DNA of 64,000 nt from Sphingobium terrigena (GCF_003591655.1 NZ_QVRA01000004.1:1-64000), one strand, 5' to 3'. Shown: positions 18,359-26,789, counted from the stretch's first letter. The notes: a model not told the origin generated them from the sequence alone. Translations and numbers: made by a program.

Positions 18359-19159
18359 GTGAGCGCCAGCAGCCCGGCCGAAGCGACAGCAGAGCGTTTT
18401 CTGGCGGCACGACAGTCCGCACAGGGACTTGCCGACTATCCCGGCCCGATCCCTGCGACGCTGGATGAGGCCTATGTCGTTCAGGACGCAGCACTCGCGC
18501 GCATGACAGAGGCGGTCGCTGGCTGGAAAGTCGGCCGGATATTGGGCGATCTGGCGGATCGCTATGGTTGCGACCGGCTGGCAGGGCCGATCTTCGCCTC
18601 GACCGTCGCGACCGCTGATGCGCAATCGCAGGGATTGGTCTTTGCCGAAGGCTTCGGCGCGGTCGAAGCGGAATTTCTCTTTCGCATCGGCACGATACCG
18701 ACCGCCGGAAAGACCCATTTCACCCTGGAGGAAGCCGCCGGTCATATCGATGCGGTCCATATCGGCATTGAGATCGCCAGCTCGCCCTTTGCCGGGATCA
18801 ACCGCCACGGCCCGGCTGTCACTGTCTCCGACTTTGGCAATAATAACGGCCTACTGATCGGCCCCGCCGTGCCCGACTGGCGCAGTGGCGCTTATGCCGA
18901 TCAGCCGGTGACGACCCGCATCGACGGCGAACCGGTCGGCAGCGGCACTGCCGCCGCCTTCGCGCTGGGCGCGATCGGATCGGTGCGGTTCCTGCTCGAA
19001 AATCTGATTGCGCGAGGCATCGCGATAAAGGCAGGCTGGTGGATATCGACCGGCGCGGTATCGGGTGTCCATCCGGTGACGCCGGGACAGAAGGTGGACG
19101 CCGATTTCGGCCCGCTGGGTGTCCTGCACTGCACGATTGCCGCACAAGAGCCGCGCTGA
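18359..19159 (+). CDS. 2-keto-4-pentenoate hydratase-like protein (FAH fold)
   Basis: A 266-residue protein of the MhpD-like branch of the fumarylacetoacetate hydrolase fold. GTG 18359 is chosen because GGAAAGGA lies 7 bases upstream and the operator overlaps earlier starts. Visible marks are AGWKVGR near the N-terminus, VEAEFLFRIG (metal ligand Glu cluster), HIGIEIASS and the C-terminal SVRFLLENLIARGIAIKAGW. Such enzymes hydrate 2-oxo-pentenoates or open 2,4-diketo acids. In this locus it may handle a KDG-type 2-keto-3-deoxy acid, which is not part of the textbook kdu route. The next gene, an MFS transporter, follows in the same operon. Confidence 0.82.
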   Translation: MSASSPAEATAERFLAARQSAQGLADYPGPIPATLDEAYVVQDAALARMTEAVAGWKVGRILGDLADRYGCDRLAGPIFASTVATADAQSQGLVFAEGFGAVEAEFLFRIGTIPTAGKTHFTLEEAAGHIDAVHIGIEIASSPFAGINRHGPAVTVSDFGNNNGLLIGPAVPDWRSGAYADQPVTTRIDGEPVGSGTAAAFALGAIGSVRFLLENLIARGIAIKAGWWISTGAVSGVHPVTPGQKVDADFGPLGVLHCTIAAQEPR

Positions 19160-19195
19160 ACCCAAGCGGCCGACCGAGCCATAACAGGAGCCAGG

Positions 19196-20470
19196 ATGAT
19201 GAACGAAGCAGGGGTGCAGGGTCCGCCGGTCGGGCGCTATCGCTGGGTGGTGGTGGCGTTGCTGTTCGCGGCGACGGCGATCAACTATGTCGATCGGCAG
19301 ATGATCGGCGTGTTGAAGCCCACCTTGTCGGCGGAAATGCAATGGTCGGAAACCGACTATGCCAACATCGTTTTCTGGTTCCAGGCGGCCTATGCGGTCG
19401 GCTATCTGGGCTTTGGCCGGGTGGTCGATGTCATCGGCGCGCGCTTTGGCTATGCGATTGCCGTCACCATCTGGACCATCGCTCATATGGCCCATGGCGG
19501 CGTGCATGGCGTGACCCAGTTCGCCATGGCACGCTTTGGCCTGGGTGTCGGCGAATCGGGCAATTTCCCCGCTGGCATCAAGGCGGTCACCGAATGGTTC
19601 CCGCAAAAGGAACGCGCCTTCGCCATCGGCCTGTTCAACGCCGGGGCCAATATCGGCGCGATCATCACCCCGCTGCTGGTGCCATGGCTGACCGTCGCCT
19701 ATGGCTGGCGCGTCGCTTTCTACGCTACCGGTATTTTCGGCATCCTCTGGCTGATCGCCTGGCTGGTCTTTTACCGCAGCCCCGACCAGCATCCCAAGGT
19801 TACCGCCGAAGAACTGGCCTATATCCGTCAGGACCCCGCCGACCCGGTCGAACCGATCGGCTGGGCCAAGCTGATCACCGTCAAGGAGACTTGGGCCTAT
19901 GCGATCGGCAAATTCTGCATTGATCCCATCTGGTGGTTCTTTCTTTTCTGGCTGCCGGGCTATCTCGGCACCCGCTATGGCCTCGACCTGATCAGCTTCG
20001 GCCCGCCGCTGGTGGCGATCTACCTGCTGTCGGATGGCGGCAGCATTTTTGGCGGATGGATGTCGGGCCGGTTGATGAAAGCTGGCAAGAGCGTCAATGC
20101 CGCGCGCAAGCTGACGATGCTGCTTTGCGCCTGCGCGGTGTTGCCGATCTTCTTTGCCCAGTCGATCGACAATCTCTGGCTAGCCGTGCTGGTGATCGGC
20201 ATCGCCACCGCCGCGCATCAGGCCTTTTCGGCCAACCTTTATACCTTGCCGTCGGACCTGTTCCCGCGCGGCGCGGTGGGTTCGGTCGTCGGGATCGGCG
20301 GCACGGTCGGCGCCATCGGCGGCATGGTCATGGCCAAATATGCCGGTTACATCCTCGACGGCATCGGTAGCTATACGCCGCTCTTCGCGGTGGCGGGCAG
20401 CGCCTATTTCGTCGCGCTGGGGGCCGTCCATCTTCTGTCGCCACGGCTGGAACGGGTCAACTCCATATAG
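19196..20470 (+). CDS. Hexuronate MFS transporter, ExuT-like
   Basis: A 424-residue major facilitator protein with twelve predicted membrane segments. ATAINYVDRQMIGVLKP in TM1, the GFGRVVDVIGARFGY loop, and GLGVGESGNFPAGIKAV are typical of the anion:cation symporter family that includes hexuronate transporters (ExuT). A CAGGAG ribosome site lies before ATG 19196; a second ATG follows at once. Placed after the hydratase gene and a LacI-type operator, it most likely brings galacturonate or unsaturated uronates across the inner membrane. Confidence 0.88.
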   Translation: MMNEAGVQGPPVGRYRWVVVALLFAATAINYVDRQMIGVLKPTLSAEMQWSETDYANIVFWFQAAYAVGYLGFGRVVDVIGARFGYAIAVTIWTIAHMAHGGVHGVTQFAMARFGLGVGESGNFPAGIKAVTEWFPQKERAFAIGLFNAGANIGAIITPLLVPWLTVAYGWRVAFYATGIFGILWLIAWLVFYRSPDQHPKVTAEELAYIRQDPADPVEPIGWAKLITVKETWAYAIGKFCIDPIWWFFLFWLPGYLGTRYGLDLISFGPPLVAIYLLSDGGSIFGGWMSGRLMKAGKSVNAARKLTMLLCACAVLPIFFAQSIDNLWLAVLVIGIATAAHQAFSANLYTLPSDLFPRGAVGSVVGIGGTVGAIGGMVMAKYAGYILDGIGSYTPLFAVAGSAYFVALGAVHLLSPRLERVNSI

Positions 20471-20477
20471 CTGACCC

Positions 20478-21386
20478 TTATTTCCCCGCGACGGCGCGCC
20501 CGAAGCTGTAGCGGATATGATCGACATGGCCGTGCAGGCCAAACGTCACCGGATCGGCGCTGTCCATGATAGCGTCGATCCGGTTGTCGACATCCTCGAT
20601 CGACCAGTCGGGCTGATAGACGCCCTGGCTTTCCGCGATAAAAACCCGCGCGACCCGCCCCGCGATGGATGCCAGCATCTGCCCGGTGATCGAACAGCTT
20701 TCATGCGCCAGCCAGCCGACGACTGGCGCGACCAGTTCCGGTCCCATCGGCGGATAGGCCGACACATCAATCCCCTCGGCCATGCGGGTCACAGCGCCCG
20801 GCACGATGATGTTGGAGCGGACGCCCTCGGCCTCCCCCTCCAGCGCCAATATAGTGTTGAGGCCGATCATGCCTGATTTGGACATGCCGTAATTGACGCA
20901 ATTTTCGTTGCCGTAAATCCCGCCGATCGAAGAGGTCAGCACGATCCGGCCATAGCCAGCCTTGCACATGATCGGAAAGGCAGGCCGGGTGACGTGGAAT
21001 GCGCCGCGCAGATGGACGTCGAGGACGGCGTCGAAATCCTCCTGGCTCAATTCCTTCATCGATCCGTAACGGACATTGCCCGCATTATGGATCAGCGTGT
21101 CGATGCGGCCATAATGGTCGAGCGCGCTCTCGATGATGGTACGGCCGCCTTCAGGTGTGGCGACCGATTCGGTGCAGGCGACCGCTTCGCCGCCCAGTGC
21201 CTTGATCTCCGCGACCACGTCCGCCGCCGGGCCATCGTCCCCGCCCTCGCCCCGGATCGCACCGCCCGGATCGTTGACGATCACCTTCGCGCCGCGCGCC
21301 GCCAGCAGCAGCGCATAGGCGCGGCCCAGCCCCCGGCCCGCGCCGGTGATGACCGCAACGCGATCGTCAAAACGATAGTCTGCCAT
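20478..21386 (-). CDS. Short-chain dehydrogenase, HSD17B4-like subgroup
   Basis: A 302-residue SDR. DRVAVITGAGRGLGRAYALL is the cofactor loop, VIVNDPGG (as in the dehydrogenase part of peroxisomal multifunctional enzyme) suggests NAD, and LTSSIGGIYGNENCVNYGMSK has the catalytic Ser, Tyr and Lys. The extended C-terminus (residues 250-302) is longer than in minimal SDRs. These proteins usually oxidise hydroxyacyl-CoA or hydroxysteroid substrates. AAGGAGC precedes the ATG. It converges on the MFS transporter and is divergent from another SDR; its substrate cannot be assigned. Confidence 0.83.
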   Translation of the reverse strand: MADYRFDDRVAVITGAGRGLGRAYALLLAARGAKVIVNDPGGAIRGEGGDDGPAADVVAEIKALGGEAVACTESVATPEGGRTIIESALDHYGRIDTLIHNAGNVRYGSMKELSQEDFDAVLDVHLRGAFHVTRPAFPIMCKAGYGRIVLTSSIGGIYGNENCVNYGMSKSGMIGLNTILALEGEAEGVRSNIIVPGAVTRMAEGIDVSAYPPMGPELVAPVVGWLAHESCSITGQMLASIAGRVARVFIAESQGVYQPDWSIEDVDNRIDAIMDSADPVTFGLHGHVDHIRYSFGRAVAGK

Positions 21387-21529
21387 GGCGATGCTCCTTG
21401 ATATGACCCCGTGGGTGAACCGTCACCCGCGCCGGTTCAAGCCGACCCGGCAAGGCATCGCTCCAGCGGTTCGCGGCGGGCGCGGAAGGCGGATATGAAA
21501 GCGACAAGACAGGATAAAGGGAAAGAACG

Positions 21530-22309
21530 ATGCAGGTTGCGATCATCACCGGGGCAGGCAGCGGCATTGGTCTGGCGACCGCCAAGATGCTGGCCGAGGC
21601 GGGCATGGCTATCGTCGGCGTGGGCCGGGACGCGGACAAGCTGGCGACGCTGGAACAAGTGATCGGCGATCCTGCGAAGATTGCGACACTGTCGGTCGAT
21701 ATCACTGCCGACGACGCCCCGGCGCAGATCGTCGCGCTGGCGCTTGAGCGTTTCGGCCGCATCGACTTTCTGGTCAACAATGCGGGCGCGGGCAGTCCCA
21801 AGCCGCTGCACGAGACGGACGATGAGACGCTCGACTATTTTCTGGGGCTGATGCTGCGCGCGCCGTTCCGGCTGTGCCGTGAAGTCATCGGCCATATGGG
21901 CGAAGGCTGCGGCATCGTGAATGTGAGTTCCACCTATGCGATGATCGGCGGGCGGCGTGGCGGCGCCTATTCGGCGGCCAAGGGCGGGCTTGGCGCACTG
22001 ACCCAGCATATCGCCTGCGACTATGGCCCGCGCGGTATCCGCGCCAATTGCGTCGCGCCCGGCGTGACCATGACCGACATGGTGCGGCACCGGTTTGAGG
22101 ATGAGATGTTCAAGCGGGTGAATGTCGAGACGACTCCCTTTCCCCGGCTGGGCGAGGTAGAGGATATTGCCAGCACGATCGCCTTCCTCTGTTCGCCAGG
22201 CGCGGGGTTCATCAACGGGCAGACGATCGTGGTCGATGGCGGCTGGACCACCACCAAATATCTCTCGCCCCGCGCGCTGACCACCACATGGGTAGAGCCT
22301 GACGCCTGA
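21530..22309 (+). CDS. Short-chain dehydrogenase/reductase
   Basis: A 259-residue classical SDR: VAIITGAGSGIGLATAKML cofactor loop, FLVNNAGAGSPKPL, catalytic Ser in VNVSSTYAMIGG, YSAAK, and the C-terminal GQTIVVDGGWTTTKYLS. An AAAGGGAAAGA ribosome site precedes ATG 21530. Divergent from the SDR at 20478-21386, with which it may share a 140-bp promoter region. Downstream base composition changes abruptly at the AT-rich protease gene. The substrate is unknown. Confidence 0.83.
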   Translation: MQVAIITGAGSGIGLATAKMLAEAGMAIVGVGRDADKLATLEQVIGDPAKIATLSVDITADDAPAQIVALALERFGRIDFLVNNAGAGSPKPLHETDDETLDYFLGLMLRAPFRLCREVIGHMGEGCGIVNVSSTYAMIGGRRGGAYSAAKGGLGALTQHIACDYGPRGIRANCVAPGVTMTDMVRHRFEDEMFKRVNVETTPFPRLGEVEDIASTIAFLCSPGAGFINGQTIVVDGGWTTTKYLSPRALTTTWVEPDA

Positions 22310-22439
22310 ACCGGAGATTTTGGCGTTGTTATATTTGGCGTACCCAAGCGCGCTTGGGGATATTAGGTGAGTAGCACTTCCGAGTCATTGTTGGAGTTTC
22401 CCGGAAGTTTGGTGCCGATCAGATTTCCGAGGTCACTGC

Positions 22440-23336
22440 ATGCCTGATATTAGCGCGTCACTTGAATTGCTTGGAGCAACATTCTTCCTCTACCACTGTA
22501 GAGAAGATGCGATAAAAGGGACCAAGTACGGAGGCTCTGGCGTCATTATTGGCGCTCCGCTAAATTCTCGTCCCGATCTTGCCCTTCGGTATGCTGTTAG
22601 CAATTGGCATGTGGTTTGCAAGGATGGAGCATCTGTTATCCGACTTAGCTTACCTGACGGTAGAATTCATATTGTGGACACAGATCCGTCAGAATGGACA
22701 TTCCTTCCAGGGCAACAGGACTTAGCCGCAATCCCCCTCCAACTCCCAAAAGATATGTCTCCTGCGTGGGTTTCTACATCTCAATTTGTTGATGGTGAAA
22801 CGTCAGATGCGCATGTTGGTGATGACGTTTTTATGGTCGGTCGTTTTGTTGATTTCGATGGTATCGAGACCAATAAGCCAGCAACCCGCTTTGGAACTAT
22901 CAGTTTAATGGATGCTCCTATTACGCAACAAACTGGGTATCGAGGGAATTCTATAGTTGCTGACATGCATAGTAGAACTGGGTTTTCTGGAAGCCCTGTT
23001 TATGTTTATCGTCCGGGGACGACAAGGGTGCTGCCGTTTTCGATTCCAAACCCATCTATAGATATAGGAAAAATAGATGTCGCAAAAGTAACACGCCGCA
23101 AGTGGGGCGTAGGCAATAATGTGGTAGTCAGACTGCTAGGAATTCACTGGGGTCAATTCCCTGAACTTTGGGAGATTAAGATGGGTTTGTCTGCTACAGC
23201 ATCGCAAGAGCACGCTTTGGTTACAGAGGGTGCTTATGTAAGAGGCCTTAGTGGGATGACATGCATAATTCCTGCTTGTGATATTATAAACCTACTGAAT
23301 CATCCAGAACTAAAGAGCGTTCGAGATAATTTGTAA
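22440..23336 (+). CDS. Trypsin-like serine protease domain protein in AT-rich DNA
   Basis: A 298-residue protein with a chymotrypsin-fold catalytic triad: His57 in AVSNWHVV, Asp94 in GQQDLAAIPL and Ser183 in TGFSGSPVYVY. There is no signal peptide or membrane segment, so it is probably cytoplasmic. The composition is strikingly AT-rich compared with every neighbour, as for the membrane protein at 12.5 kb, and points to transfer. It stands alone on its strand, followed by a possible transposase remnant and nested inverted repeats. Intracellular trypsin-like proteins of this kind occur in stress or defence islands; no partner effector is seen here. Confidence 0.75.
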   Translation: MPDISASLELLGATFFLYHCREDAIKGTKYGGSGVIIGAPLNSRPDLALRYAVSNWHVVCKDGASVIRLSLPDGRIHIVDTDPSEWTFLPGQQDLAAIPLQLPKDMSPAWVSTSQFVDGETSDAHVGDDVFMVGRFVDFDGIETNKPATRFGTISLMDAPITQQTGYRGNSIVADMHSRTGFSGSPVYVYRPGTTRVLPFSIPNPSIDIGKIDVAKVTRRKWGVGNNVVVRLLGIHWGQFPELWEIKMGLSATASQEHALVTEGAYVRGLSGMTCIIPACDIINLLNHPELKSVRDNL

Positions 23337-23361
23337 ATATCCGGATTATTAAATAGCGTAC

Positions 23362-23430
23362 CAGCGCCTCAACGTAAGCGTAGGCCGCTTCTTCGTTATC
23401 GAAGTGCGTGGCGGCAAGGGCGGACGAGAT
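23362..23430 (-). pseudogene. Possible IS1595-type transposase N-terminal remnant
   Basis: Minus-strand translation gives SSALAATHFDNEEAAYAYVEAL, resembling the opening of IS1595-family transposases (F..E.AA..Y.EA..W), but the expected tryptophan and zinc ribbon are replaced by unrelated sequence after 23362. The frame runs on toward 23685 without a good start. It marks the boundary of the AT-rich protease segment. The peptide is short, so the call is weak. Confidence 0.3.
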
Positions 23431-23594
23431 AGTATTTTGCTCCTGATCGAGCCTATGTCGCAGTTTTGCGTGGATACGCCAAGTATAATAACGCTTTTCT
23501 ACAATCCTGCCTTGCCAGAATCGCGGGAAGCCTTTGACGTCATGACGCGATTCTTCTCGCAGCATCTGAAGTTGAAGCGCTGATACACCGCGGC

Positions 23595-23649
23595 GCCCTC
23601 CGGTAAAGGCTCCCCCGTGACACTTTACCGGAGGGCAAAGTGTCACGGG
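23595..23649. repeat. Two interlocking perfect inverted repeats
   Basis: Arm A (GCCCTCCGGTAAAG, 23595-23608) pairs with its exact complement at 23623-23636. Arm B (CCCGTGACACTTT, 23614-23626) pairs with its exact complement at 23637-23649. The arms interleave in the order A, B, A', B', with B and A' overlapping by four bases, so only one hairpin or a pseudoknot can form at a time. Confidence 0.8.
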
Positions 23650-23715
23650 CGACAAAGTGCGACTCGGCGGAAATAAGGGATTCACAAGGCGGGCCGACTA
23701 TGCTTGATTCACCTT

Positions 23716-24291
23716 ATGTTTCATGCGCCCGTTTCTTCCCGCATTCCCGGCGGCAGCGATTTGTCGTTGCTGCTCGACCAATTGTCGCATTGCTGCTCCC
23801 GCCCCCGCTACGCCTTCATGCTGCTGACGCTGATCGCCGACGTCGCCAGGCCTGACGGCAGCGCGGGACCGATGGTGCGGGTGGGCAAGGCGCTGGTTCC
23901 GTTGCGCGACTGGCTGTGCGACGCGCTGACGCCGATGGGGCATCGCGATCCCCGGCGCATGGCACTGGTGGAGCGGGTGCGCGAGGAGTTGCGCAAGGAG
24001 GAGCGGCTGACCGGGGACGCGGCGGCGGATGAGGCGCTGGTGCAGGATGAGGTGCGGACGCGGGTGCGGGCGTCGGGCAAAACGAACCTCAGCCGGGCAG
24101 CGTCCGAGCTGGTGAAGGCCGGACTGCTCAAGCGCCATTATCAGGGCTATCGCGTCGATCATCTCAATCGCGGGGCGCAGCGGCAGGCGGTCTATACACT
24201 GACCGGACGGGCGCGCGTGCTGGTCGGCGCGCCGCGCCAGACTGCGACGCCGCCAGCCCGGCCGCGACAGGGTGATTTGTTCGCCGCGTAA
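23716..24291 (+). CDS. Conserved-looking hypothetical protein, possible winged helix
   Basis: A 191-residue protein starting at ATG 23716. It is rich in Arg and Glu, with TNLSRAASELVKAGLLKRHY around residue 120-140, which has the look of a winged-helix recognition segment, followed by a wing-like stretch ending in RQAVYTLTGRARVLV. The N-terminal part (LSLLLDQLSHCCSRPRYAFMLLTLIADVA) is helical. The base composition matches the chromosome, unlike the protease gene before it. It converges with the SDR gene, with only one base between the stop codons. No family name is known to me. Confidence 0.65.
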   Translation: MFHAPVSSRIPGGSDLSLLLDQLSHCCSRPRYAFMLLTLIADVARPDGSAGPMVRVGKALVPLRDWLCDALTPMGHRDPRRMALVERVREELRKEERLTGDAAADEALVQDEVRTRVRASGKTNLSRAASELVKAGLLKRHYQGYRVDHLNRGAQRQAVYTLTGRARVLVGAPRQTATPPARPRQGDLFAA

Positions 24292-24292
24292 G

Positions 24293-25195
24293 CTACGCCC
24301 GCTCGCGCGCGGCCTGTCGCGCCTTGGCGTAACTCGCCCGCCGCATCTTCTCGAACCCGACGCGCTGGTCGTGACCTGCATCGGCCGGATAAGGGCGGAA
24401 GTCGGCGAGAATCTCGTCAAACACGGTCCGCAACTCATCCTCAAATTCGGGGTGCGGGAAGATGTGGAAGCGGTTTTCCTGCATCGCGTCCAATGTGCGC
24501 GCGGCGATCACGTCCGGCTCCATGCCAAATTCGTGGATCTGCGCCAGTCGCGCCACGGCAGTGCTGTCCACCGGCTTTGCGTTATCGCTCAGCGTCGCCG
24601 GGCGCACTTCGTCGCTGGCGTAGATGTGGCTTTTGACCAGACCGGGGCATAGCACGGACACGCCGATATTGTGCGGGGCCAGGCTGTAGCGCAGCGATTC
24701 GCTCATGCCCCGGACCGCGAATTTGGTGGTGTTGTAGATGCCCGGTGCGCCGCCGCACAGGAAGCTGGCCATTGATGCGGTGTTGACGATATAGCCGCCC
24801 AGCCCCGTCGCCTTGATGCGGGGGGCAAAGGTCATGACGCCGTTGATGACGCCATGGAGGTTGACCCCCATCACCCAGTCCCAATCGTCATAGCTGGACT
24901 CATCGATCGTCTGGAACAGGTTGATCCCGGCATTGTTGAACAACAGGCTGACCGGGCCGAGCGCCCGCTCCGCCTCCTCCGCCGCATCGGCAAAGCCACC
25001 GCGCGACGCGACGTCGAGCGGGATGCCGATCACATGCTGGTTGTCGAGCGTCCTGAGCGCCGCTTCGATCGCATCCTCGCGAATATCGGCGATCGCGACT
25101 TTCGCGCCCCGCGCCAGCAGGGCGCGGGTCAGCCCCAGGCCGATGCCATTGGCACCCCCGGTTACAAAGGCGGTTCGCCCGTCAAAGTTCAGCAT
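24293..25195 (-). CDS. LigD/LigL/LigN-like short-chain dehydrogenase
   Basis: A 300-residue SDR starting at ATG 25195, where GAGGGAGAGAGC gives a clear ribosome site; the open frame upstream is ignored. RTAFVTGGANGIGLGL, FNNAGINLFQTIDESSYDDW, WVMGVNLHGVINGVMTF and the long C-terminal tail (NRFHIFPHPEFEDELR) match the group that holds the Calpha-dehydrogenases LigD, LigL and LigN, which oxidise the benzylic alcohol of guaiacylglycerol ethers. Divergent from a transporter in a lignin-dimer cluster, so a benzylic alcohol substrate is plausible. Which of the Lig enzymes it equals cannot be decided here. Confidence 0.78.
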   Translation of the reverse strand: MLNFDGRTAFVTGGANGIGLGLTRALLARGAKVAIADIREDAIEAALRTLDNQHVIGIPLDVASRGGFADAAEEAERALGPVSLLFNNAGINLFQTIDESSYDDWDWVMGVNLHGVINGVMTFAPRIKATGLGGYIVNTASMASFLCGGAPGIYNTTKFAVRGMSESLRYSLAPHNIGVSVLCPGLVKSHIYASDEVRPATLSDNAKPVDSTAVARLAQIHEFGMEPDVIAARTLDAMQENRFHIFPHPEFEDELRTVFDEILADFRPYPADAGHDQRVGFEKMRRASYAKARQAARERA

Positions 25196-25252
25196 CGCTC
25201 TCTCCCTCATCCATATTTCTAACGGTCGTGAATTTTTACTCTCGCCATATTC

Positions 25253-25268
25253 GTATAGTTCACTTACA
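25253..25268. promoter_or_regulatory. Shared promoter motif, copy 1
   Basis: GTATAGTTCACTTACA; its complement TGTAAGTGAACTATAC matches 13 of 16 bases of the motif at 26759. It lies in the divergent SDR/MFS promoter. Confidence 0.4.
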
Positions 25269-25329
25269 AATTCGCCAAGCCGAAATATCGCCCCGGCAAC
25301 AGGGGCAGGCGAGGAAGAGGAGAAGGCTT

Positions 25330-26745
25330 GTGGCCCTGGCACCAGCGCCGATCGCGACCGAGAGTCGGTGGGTGGACCAAGTGCGCCCGGCCACGGATGT
25401 TGCTGCCCCCTCCTACTCCATGACAGCGGCCTATTGGGCCTTGTTCGTCATCATCCTGGCGACCTTTGTGACCTTTTTCGAACAGGTCGTGTTCGCGATG
25501 CTGGCGGAACGGATCAAGGCGGATTTCGGCCTGTCCGATTCGCAGCTTGGCTTTCTGGCGGGACCGGCCAGCATCATCTGCTATCTGTTCGTGGGCATCC
25601 CGCTGGCGCGGCTGGCCGATATTTTTCCGCGCAAATTCGTGCTGGCGGGCGGGGTCGCGGCGATCGGCGTCATCACCGCGCTGGGCGGCATTGCGCAGAG
25701 CTTCACACAATTTGTCGGCACGCGGGTGTTCCTGGCGGCAGGCGGATCGGCCCATGCGCCTGCATCCTATTCGCTGCTGGCCGACGCATTCCCACCGCGC
25801 ATCCTGACCCGCGCCTTTGCTTTGCTGCAATTCGGATTCATCGGCGGCACCACGCTGGGGCCTGTCATCGGCGGTATGCTGATTGGCGTGGCGGCGGGAT
25901 GGGCGCCGACCGTCCATGGCGGGCTTACAATATTGGGCTGGCAATGGCTGATGATCTGGCTGAGCCTGCCCGCGCTGCTGGTCGCTTTGCTGTTCCTGAC
26001 CGTCAAGGAACCGCCGCGTCAGGCCGTGTCGCCCGATAGCATCACGCCGCCCGACCGCGCGCCGCTGGGTCGCCGCATCCTGACGTTCACCGGGCTGGAC
26101 GCGGCCAAGGCGATCCACGCCAAGCGGCGGGTCTATTATCCTTTGTTCGCGGGACTGGCATTGAGCGCGATCGAGGTATTCGGCCTGCAATTCTGGCGCG
26201 TGCCGTTCATGATCCGCACCTATGGCTGGAACGAAGCGGAAATCGGCGCGGTCATGGGATCGATGACATTGGTCGCCTCGCTGCTCGGCCTGCTGCTGGG
26301 CGGGGTGTTCGTCGAATGGCTGGCCAAGCGCCATGCCGACGCCAATGTGCGGGCTGCCGCGATCTTCTTTGGCTGTGTCACCATCTGCGCCATCCTCGCG
26401 CCGCTGATGCCCAATGGCTACGCCTCGCTGGCGGTGTCGAGCGTCGGCGCGATGTTCGGCATGGCCGGTGCCGTGCCGCAAAATGCCGCCATCCAGCGCG
26501 TCGCCCCCAACGCCATGCGCGGTCAGGTGACAGCGATCTACCTGTTCATGTTCACCTTCTTCGGCGCGATGGGCAGTTTCCTGGTCGGGCTGGTGCAGGA
26601 CTATCTGGTCGGTGACCCGACCCAGTTGTGGAAGGCGCTGGTGATGACCGCCAGCGTGCTGCTGCCCATCGCCACGCTCTGCATGGTCCGCGCCATCCGT
26701 CCCTATCGCGAAGAGGTGGAACGGATCGCTGCCCAGGCTGCCTGA
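25330..26745 (+). CDS. MFS transporter, probable aromatic acid permease
   Basis: A 471-residue major facilitator. GTG 25330 is preferred, with GGAAGAGGAGAAGG directly upstream; the longer frame would add a charged leader. Twelve membrane segments are visible, with TFVTFFEQVVFAMLAERIK in TM1 and GIPLARLADIFPRKF as the motif-A loop. The protein resembles the spinster-like branch of MFS found near aromatic catabolic genes. It heads a run of genes (NTF2-like protein, aldehyde dehydrogenase, LigW, second MFS) on the same strand. The substrate is inferred to be a lignin-derived aromatic acid. Confidence 0.85.
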   Translation: MALAPAPIATESRWVDQVRPATDVAAPSYSMTAAYWALFVIILATFVTFFEQVVFAMLAERIKADFGLSDSQLGFLAGPASIICYLFVGIPLARLADIFPRKFVLAGGVAAIGVITALGGIAQSFTQFVGTRVFLAAGGSAHAPASYSLLADAFPPRILTRAFALLQFGFIGGTTLGPVIGGMLIGVAAGWAPTVHGGLTILGWQWLMIWLSLPALLVALLFLTVKEPPRQAVSPDSITPPDRAPLGRRILTFTGLDAAKAIHAKRRVYYPLFAGLALSAIEVFGLQFWRVPFMIRTYGWNEAEIGAVMGSMTLVASLLGLLLGGVFVEWLAKRHADANVRAAAIFFGCVTICAILAPLMPNGYASLAVSSVGAMFGMAGAVPQNAAIQRVAPNAMRGQVTAIYLFMFTFFGAMGSFLVGLVQDYLVGDPTQLWKALVMTASVLLPIATLCMVRAIRPYREEVERIAAQAA

Positions 26746-26758
26746 CAGGTAGAATTTA

Positions 26759-26775
26759 TGTAAGTATCCTATACA
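26759..26775. promoter_or_regulatory. Shared promoter motif, copy 2
   Basis: TGTAAGTATCCTATACA, an interrupted palindrome (TGTA...TACA) 15 bases upstream of the NTF2-like gene start and close to its ribosome site. Related to the sequence at 25253-25268, and weakly to one at 33277-33293 before the stilbene dioxygenase. Confidence 0.45.
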
Positions 26776-26789
26776 ATAGGGAGAGTGGA

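Noticed and set aside
19733-19745. ACCGGT inside the MFS transporter gene
   Set aside because: Only the six-base core matches; the flanking palindrome of the LacI-type operator is missing.
23431-23685. Upstream part of a 133-codon minus-strand frame
   Set aside because: It crosses the interlocking inverted repeats and has no supported start; only the short transposase-like peptide is kept as a weak pseudogene.
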